Source: Micromonospora sp. WMMA1947
GTDB taxonomy: Bacteria; Actinomycetota; Actinomycetes; Mycobacteriales; Micromonosporaceae
Length of the DNA stretch: 64,000 nucleotides
Direction: 5' to 3'
NCBI RefSeq assembly: GCF_027497355.1
Contig: NZ_CP114909.1
Span: 4,049,001 to 4,113,000 of the forward strand
The position numbers and the translations under genes were made by a program. This document shows, piece after piece, positions 59,348 to 64,000 of this stretch. Each line of letters begins with the position of its first letter. Positions within the stretch are counted from its first letter, which is position 1. The notes under the pieces were generated by a model that worked only from the letters and a program-made list of their open reading frames with translations, did no database searches and was not told the origin of the DNA.

Positions 59348-60631
59348 ATGACGACAGTCCCCGACACGGCCGCACGGCGGCCGGCCGGACGCGCGGCGGC
59401 GGCAGCCGCCGCGCTGGCGTTGGTGGCCCCACTGGCCGCCTGCGGATCCGGCGGCGACGGCGGCGTCCCCACGATCAACCTGTACTACCCGCCGGAGCAG
59501 AACCTGCAGAAGGTCGTCGACACCTGCAACACGGCGGCGCAGGGGCGGTACCGGATCGACTACCGGGTGCTGCCGCGCGAGGCCGACGAGCAGCGGGTGC
59601 AGATGGTGCGGCGGCTCGCCGCGCAGGACAGCGGGATGGACGTGCTCGGCCTGGACGTCACGTGGACCCAGGAGTTCGCCAGCGCGAAGTGGATCCGGGA
59701 GTGGACCGGCCAGGACAAGGCCGAGGTCGAGCAGGGCACGCTGACCGGCCCGCTGGACACCGCCCGGTACGAGGACAAGCTCTACGCCGCGCCCAAGAAC
59801 ACCAACGTGCAGCTGCTCTGGTACCGGTCCGACCTGGTGTCGCAGCCGCCGGAGACCTGGGACGAGATGATCTCCGCCGCCCAGCAGCTCAAGGAGCAGG
59901 GCAAGCCGTACCAGGTGCTCACCATGGGCGCCCAGTACGAGGGCCTGGTGGTCCTCTACAACACGCTCGCCGAGAGCGCCGGGGGCAAGATCCTCAGTGA
60001 CGACGGCAAGAAGGCGGAGATGGACGCCGGCGCGGTACGCGCGCTCGACCAGCTCCAGAAGTTCGCCACCTCGGGCGTGACCTCGCCGTCGTTCAGCAAC
60101 GCGCTGGAGGACCCGGTGCGGCTGGAGTTCCAGTCCGGCAAGGGCGCGTTCCAGGTGAACTGGCCGTTCGTGTATCCGGCGCTCCAGGAGGCCAACCCCG
60201 ACCTGGCGAAGAACGTGAAGTGGGCCCGGGTGCCGGGCATCGACCCGGGCACACCCAGCAAGGTCACCATCGGCGGGGTCAACCTGGCGGTCAGCAGCTA
60301 CTCCAAGCACCCGGAGGAGGCGTTCGAGGTGGCGCGCTGCCTGCGCAACGCCGAGAACCAGAAGTTCTCCGCCGTCAACGACGGCGTGCCGCCGACCATC
60401 GAGGCCGTCTACGACGACCCGGAGATGACCGAGGCGTACCCGATGAAGGAGACCATCCTCGAGGAGCTGAAGGAGCCGGCGGTCCGGCCGCTGACCCCGG
60501 CGTACCAGAGCATCTCCACGGTGATGTCGGCGATCCTGTCGCCGCCGTCGGCGATCCGGCCCGAGCAGACCGCTGACGAACTGCGCAAGGCGATCTCCGA
60601 CGCGTTGGAGTCCAAGGGAGTTCTGCCATGA
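59348..60631 (+). CDS. lpqY: Trehalose-type ABC importer, binding lipoprotein (LpqY-like)
   Basis: A 427-residue solute-binding lipoprotein: signal with RRPAGRAAAAAAALALVAPL and lipobox LAAC (Cys32). Mature part: VPTINLYYPPEQNLQKVVDT, MDVLGLDVTWTQEFASAKWI, YAAPKNTNVQLLWYRSDLV and FQVNWPFVYPALQEANPDL, close to mycobacterial LpqY, which binds trehalose. GTG 59345 is an alternative start three bases earlier. It is followed with a four-base overlap by the sugA-type permease; the order lpqY-sugA-sugB-sugC is that of the mycobacterial trehalose recycler. Confidence 0.85.
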   Translation: MTTVPDTAARRPAGRAAAAAAALALVAPLAACGSGGDGGVPTINLYYPPEQNLQKVVDTCNTAAQGRYRIDYRVLPREADEQRVQMVRRLAAQDSGMDVLGLDVTWTQEFASAKWIREWTGQDKAEVEQGTLTGPLDTARYEDKLYAAPKNTNVQLLWYRSDLVSQPPETWDEMISAAQQLKEQGKPYQVLTMGAQYEGLVVLYNTLAESAGGKILSDDGKKAEMDAGAVRALDQLQKFATSGVTSPSFSNALEDPVRLEFQSGKGAFQVNWPFVYPALQEANPDLAKNVKWARVPGIDPGTPSKVTIGGVNLAVSSYSKHPEEAFEVARCLRNAENQKFSAVNDGVPPTIEAVYDDPEMTEAYPMKETILEELKEPAVRPLTPAYQSISTVMSAILSPPSAIRPEQTADELRKAISDALESKGVLP

Positions 60632-61629
60632 GCGTGAACGCCACCCCGGCCGGCGCGCAGGCCGCCGCCGAGGCCGAGGCCGAGCAGCCGGGCGGCCGGC
60701 ACGCCGCCGTGCCGGAACAACGGTCCCGGCGCGGCTCCCGCGCCCCGCTGAGTGAGAACAAGCGCGCCGAGCGGCGCCTCGGCCTGCTGCTGTGCGCACC
60801 GGCCGCGCTGGTCATGGTGCTGGTCACCGCGTACCCGATCCTGTACTCGGTCTGGCTGTCGCTGCAGCGGTTCGACCTGCGCTTCCCCGACGAGCGGGAG
60901 TTCGTCGGGCTGGAGAACTACGTCACCGTGCTGACGAACGACTTCTGGTGGACCGCGTTCGGGGTCACCGCGCTGATCACCGTGGTCACCGTCGCGATCG
61001 AGCTGGTGCTCGGCATGGGACTGGCGCTGATCATGCACCGGACGCTCGTCGGCCGGGGCATCGTGCGGACCGCGGCGCTGATCCCGTACGGCATCGTCAC
61101 CGTCGTCGCGGCGTTCTCCTGGCGGTACGCCTGGACGCCGGGCACCGGCTACCTGGCGAACCTGTTCGACGGCAGCGCCCCGCTGACCGAGCGGGCCAGC
61201 TCGCTGGCGATCATCATGCTGGCGGAGATCTGGAAGACCACCCCGTTCATGGCGCTGCTGCTGATGGCCGGGCTGGCGCTGGTGCCGGAGGACCTGCTCA
61301 AGGCGGCCTCTACCGACGGCGCGACGGCGTGGCAGCGGTTCACCAAGGTGATGCTGCCGGTGATGAAGCCGGCGATCCTCGTCGCGCTGCTGTTCCGCAC
61401 GCTCGACGCGTTCCGGGTCTTCGACAACATCTTCGTGCTCACCAACGGCGGCAACGAGACGTCGTCGGTGTCGATGCTCGCCTACAACAACCTGATCCGG
61501 GGCCTGAACCTCGGCATCGGCTCCACGATGTCGGTGCTGATCTTCATCACCGTGGCGATCATCGCCTTCGTGTTCGTGAAGCTGTTCGGCACCGCTGCCC
61601 CGGGCAGCGACGATGGGGAGAGGCGCTGA
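60628..61629 (+). CDS. sugA: Trehalose-type ABC importer permease (SugA-like)
   Basis: A 333-residue MalF-type permease. A hydrophilic tail of about 45 residues precedes six membrane segments ([20 protein letters not shown] first). EAA loop [20 protein letters not shown]. The ATG overlaps the lpqY stop (ATGA). It forms the pore with the next gene product. Confidence 0.88.
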   Translation: MSVNATPAGAQAAAEAEAEQPGGRHAAVPEQRSRRGSRAPLSENKRAERRLGLLLCAPAALVMVLVTAYPILYSVWLSLQRFDLRFPDEREFVGLENYVTVLTNDFWWTAFGVTALITVVTVAIELVLGMGLALIMHRTLVGRGIVRTAALIPYGIVTVVAAFSWRYAWTPGTGYLANLFDGSAPLTERASSLAIIMLAEIWKTTPFMALLLMAGLALVPEDLLKAASTDGATAWQRFTKVMLPVMKPAILVALLFRTLDAFRVFDNIFVLTNGGNETSSVSMLAYNNLIRGLNLGIGSTMSVLIFITVAIIAFVFVKLFGTAAPGSDDGERR

Positions 61630-61630
61630 C

Positions 61631-62467
61631 ATGGCAGTGGAAACCACCACGCGGGCGAAGGTGCGCTGGGGCCTGCTGGACGTCGTGGTCGTCGTCTTCG
61701 CGCTGGTCCCCGTGCTCTGGATCGCCTCGCTGTCGTTCAAGACCCCGGCCACGCTCACCGACGGCAAGTTCTGGCCGCGCGAGTGGACCCTGGACAACTA
61801 CCGGACCATCTTCGACACCGACCAGTTCGTGCGCGCCCTGGTCAACTCCATCGGCATCGCGCTGATCGCCACCACCATCGCGGTGGTGCTCGGGGCGATG
61901 GCCGCGTACGCGATCTCCCGGCTGGACTTCCCGGGCAAGAAGCTGCTTGTCGGCGTCTCGCTGCTGATCGCGATGTTCCCGCAGGTGTCGCTGGTGTCGC
62001 CGCTGTTCGAGATCGAACGGCAGCTCGGCCTGTTCGACACCTGGCCCGGTCTGATCCTGCCGTACATCACGTTCGCGCTGCCGCTGGCGATCTACACGCT
62101 GTCGGCCTTCTTCAAGCAGATCCCGTGGGACCTGGAGAAGGCGGCGAAGATGGACGGCGCCACGCAGGCCCAGGCGTTCCGGCGGGTGATCGCGCCGCTG
62201 GCCGCGCCGGGCGTGTTCACCACGGCCATCCTGGTCTTCATCTTCTGCTGGAACGACTTCCTGTTCGCGATCACGCTCACCTCGACCGAGCGGTCCCGCA
62301 CGGTCCCGGTGGCGCTGCAGTTCTTCACCGGCGAGTCGCAGTTCGAGGACCCCACCGGGGCGATCTGCGCCGCCGCCGTGGTGATCACCGTGCCGATCAT
62401 CCTGTTCGTGCTCTTCTTCCAGCGCCGCATCGTCTCCGGTCTGACCTCCGGCGCAGTCAAGGGATAG
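61631..62467 (+). CDS. sugB: Trehalose-type ABC importer permease (SugB-like)
   Basis: A 278-residue MalG-type permease; ATG 61631 has GGGGAGAGG upstream and starts one base after the sugA stop. Six membrane segments ([20 protein letters not shown] first), EAA loop [20 protein letters not shown], and C-terminus [14 protein letters not shown]. Directly followed by the ATPase gene. Confidence 0.88.
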   Translation: MAVETTTRAKVRWGLLDVVVVVFALVPVLWIASLSFKTPATLTDGKFWPREWTLDNYRTIFDTDQFVRALVNSIGIALIATTIAVVLGAMAAYAISRLDFPGKKLLVGVSLLIAMFPQVSLVSPLFEIERQLGLFDTWPGLILPYITFALPLAIYTLSAFFKQIPWDLEKAAKMDGATQAQAFRRVIAPLAAPGVFTTAILVFIFCWNDFLFAITLTSTERSRTVPVALQFFTGESQFEDPTGAICAAAVVITVPIILFVLFFQRRIVSGLTSGAVKG

Positions 62468-62476
62468 GTGGTAGCA

Positions 62477-63685
62477 ATGGCCGACATCGTGCTGGACAAG
62501 GTGAGCAAGCGGTTCCCGGACGGGACCACCGCCGTACAGGACGTCGACCTGGAGATCGCCGACGGCGAGTTCGTCATCCTGGTCGGCCCGTCCGGCTGCG
62601 GGAAGTCCACCACGCTCAACATGATCGCCGGGCTGGAGGACATCAGCTCCGGTGAGCTGCGCATCGGCGGCGAGCGGGTCAACGACAAGGCGCCGCGGGA
62701 CCGCGACATCGCGATGGTCTTCCAGTCGTACGCGCTCTACCCGAACATGACGGTGCGGGAGAACATGGCGTTCCCGCTGCGGCTGGCGAAGCTGGACAAG
62801 GAGACCATCAACCAGAAGGTCGACGAGGCGGCGAAGGTGCTGGAGCTGACCGCGCTGCTGGACCGCAAGCCGGCGAACCTGTCCGGCGGCCAGCGGCAGC
62901 GGGTGGCGATGGGACGGGCGATCGTCCGCCAGCCCAAGGCGTTCCTGATGGACGAGCCGCTGTCGAACCTGGACGCCAAGCTGCGGGTGCAGATGCGCAC
63001 TGTGGTGTCCCGGCTGCAGAAGCAGCTCGGCACCACCACCGTCTACGTCACCCACGACCAGACCGAGGCGATGACGCTCGGCGACCGGGTGGTCATCATG
63101 CGGGGCGGCGCGGTGCAGCAGGTCGGCCCGCCGCAGGAGCTGTACGACCACCCGCGCAACCTGTTCGTCGCCGGGTTCATCGGCTCGCCCTCGATGAACT
63201 TCGTGCACGCCGTCGTGGAGGACGGCCGGCTGCGGACCGCGCTCGGCGACGTGCCGGTCGGCGACCGGATCCGCCGCGAGCTGGAAGGCGGCGACGCGCC
63301 CCGGGAGCTGATCCTCGGCATCCGCCCGGAGCACTTCGAGGACGCGGCCCTGATCGACGACGAGACCCGCCGCCGGGGCATGGAGTTCGAGGCGCCCGTC
63401 GACATCGTCGAGTCGATGGGCTCGGACAAGTACGTCTACTTCACCGTCGAGGGGGAGCGGGCCACCGCCGCCGAGCTGGAGGAACTGGCCGCCGACACCG
63501 GTGCCGCGGACTTCGCCGGCGGCGGGTCGAACCTGGTCACCCGGCTGTCGGCGGAGTCGCCGGTACGCGAGGGCGAGTCGCGCCGGGTGTGGTTCAACCT
63601 GGAGAAGATCCACCTGTTCGACCCGGGCAGCGGCCGCAACCTGACGCTGCACGAGGGCCGGTCGGCCGGAGCGCTCGCCGACTGA
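62477..63685 (+). CDS. sugC: Sugar ABC transporter ATP-binding protein (SugC/MsiK-like)
   Basis: A 402-residue ATPase of the MalK/UgpC class. Walker A GPSGCGKST (residues 37-45), Q-loop MVFQSYALYPNMTVRENM, signature NLSGGQRQRVAMGRAIVRQ, Walker B FLMDEPLSNLD, H-loop YVTHDQTEAM; from about residue 235 a TOBE/MalK-like regulatory domain (FIGSPSMNFVHAVV, LILGIRPEHFEDA). It is the only ATP-binding subunit in the window, although four importer sets are present, so it may serve as a general MsiK-type motor. ATG 62477 preferred; GTG 62468 is an alternative. Confidence 0.9.
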   Translation: MADIVLDKVSKRFPDGTTAVQDVDLEIADGEFVILVGPSGCGKSTTLNMIAGLEDISSGELRIGGERVNDKAPRDRDIAMVFQSYALYPNMTVRENMAFPLRLAKLDKETINQKVDEAAKVLELTALLDRKPANLSGGQRQRVAMGRAIVRQPKAFLMDEPLSNLDAKLRVQMRTVVSRLQKQLGTTTVYVTHDQTEAMTLGDRVVIMRGGAVQQVGPPQELYDHPRNLFVAGFIGSPSMNFVHAVVEDGRLRTALGDVPVGDRIRRELEGGDAPRELILGIRPEHFEDAALIDDETRRRGMEFEAPVDIVESMGSDKYVYFTVEGERATAAELEELAADTGAADFAGGGSNLVTRLSAESPVREGESRRVWFNLEKIHLFDPGSGRNLTLHEGRSAGALAD

Positions 63686-63703
63686 GCGCGCCCTCCGGAG
63701 GGG

Positions 63704-63756
63704 AGTGGAACGCCGTGGGTGCCTCAGTGCGGTTCTGACACCCATGGCGTTCCACT
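63704..63756. terminator. Bidirectional terminator / repeated palindrome, copy 2
   Basis: Arms about 63704-63723 and 63737-63756 pair with a few G-U wobbles; the right arm TGACACCCATGGCGTTCCAC is identical in core to the copy at 11447-11468. It lies between convergent genes, 18 bases after the sugC stop. Confidence 0.6.
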
Positions 63757-63779
63757 CCACGCTCCGCACCCGTCCGGAG

Positions 63780-64000
63780 CTACCAGGAGTGGCGCAACTC
63801 CAGCCCGAGGAAGCGGGCGTAAACCGTCAGCGCGGCGTCCACCCGCTCACGCAACGCGGCGTCGAACGGCACGAGCTGCTGCACCCTGACGGTCACCGCC
63901 CGCGCGCCCGGCGTCCGCGTCCAGGTGCCCACCACCCGGCCACCGCGCACCACCGTGGACCGGAACATCCCGTTGTTGCCGGGGACCACGGCGGCGGCGT
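63780..64000 (-). CDS. Winged-helix DNA-binding domain protein (5' part outside the window)
   Basis: Only the last 73 codons are visible; the frame is open to the window edge. VVPGNNGMFRSTVVRGGRVV, then GTWTRTPGARAVTVRVQQLV and a final FLGLELRHSW match the C-terminal end of the actinobacterial winged-helix DNA-binding domain family related to AlkZ/YcaQ glycosylases. The residues that would decide glycosylase activity are not in the window. Confidence 0.75.
   Translation of the reverse strand, partial: AAAVVPGNNGMFRSTVVRGGRVVGTWTRTPGARAVTVRVQQLVPFDAALRERVDAALTVYARFLGLELRHSW

Noticed and set aside
1..64000. tRNA, rRNA, CRISPR, integrase or transposase features
   Set aside because: I looked for anticodon-arm patterns, regular spacer repeats and recombinase motifs and found nothing I could support.

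Overview
The window is a very GC-rich chromosomal segment from a filamentous actinobacterium. Gene families (DUF6230/DUF6114, SCO0607-type lipoprotein, AfsR/SARP regulator, NgcEFG and LpqY-SugABC importers, family-A exonuclease/polymerase) and a GGAAGGGCCCC...GGGGCCCTTCC palindrome that I associate with Micromonospora and Salinispora point to Micromonosporaceae, most likely Micromonospora. The assignment rests on content and memory, not on a search. I see no rRNA, tRNA, CRISPR array, transposase or phage.

Layout. 1-1217: 3' part of a MurD-type muropeptide ligase. 1222-4371: TetR regulator, DUF6230 and DUF6114 envelope genes, a secreted protein, two good promoters and a possible 32-codon ORF. 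4500-7178: class III aminotransferase and a membrane acyltransferase, convergent. 7342-17745: N-acetylglucosamine/chitobiose region with two paralogous NgcEFG importers around an acetylglucosamine kinase, an RpiR regulator and a UPF0309/NagS-like SIS protein. 17880-21458: polymerase, nucleotidyltransferase, TfoX and VOC genes. 21498-30543: a nine-kilobase operon read leftwards (LacI regulator, FAD oxidoreductase, binding protein, two permeases, ROK kinase, ManNAc-6-P epimerase, DUF4127) with three LacI-type operators upstream. 30927-34926: membrane protein, YdjM-like hydrolase, Ser/Thr kinase. 35007-41165: glycogen/alpha-glucan genes (GT4 transferase, amylo-1,6-glucosidase, GH63-like glucosidase). 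41209-44176: beta-propeller secreted protein, HAD hydrolase, DUF4184 protein. 44692-54889: a 3043-residue secreted Rhs protein with a Hint domain and C-terminal deaminase toxin, its likely immunity gene and a broken HAD gene. 55216-58950: AfsR-type regulator, two lipoproteins, two small genes. 59348-63685: LpqY-SugA-SugB-SugC trehalose-type importer. 63780-64000: end of a winged-helix protein.

How the genes fit together. The window is dominated by carbohydrate uptake: four binding-protein/permease sets but only one ATPase (SugC/MsiK-like, 62477-63685), which suggests a shared ATPase as in Streptomyces MsiK. The two NgcEFG sets with kinase, SIS protein and RpiR form an amino-sugar import and phosphorylation unit; the LacI-controlled operon looks like a second amino-sugar route entering through ManNAc-6-phosphate.

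The best candidates for undescribed biology are (i) the LacI operon joining DUF4127 and a PF12831-type FAD oxidoreductase to ManNAc-6-P epimerase and a ROK kinase with no sialate lyase, and (ii) the Rhs-Hint-deaminase protein with an immunity gene that appears to have its own leaderless promoter behind a strong hairpin.
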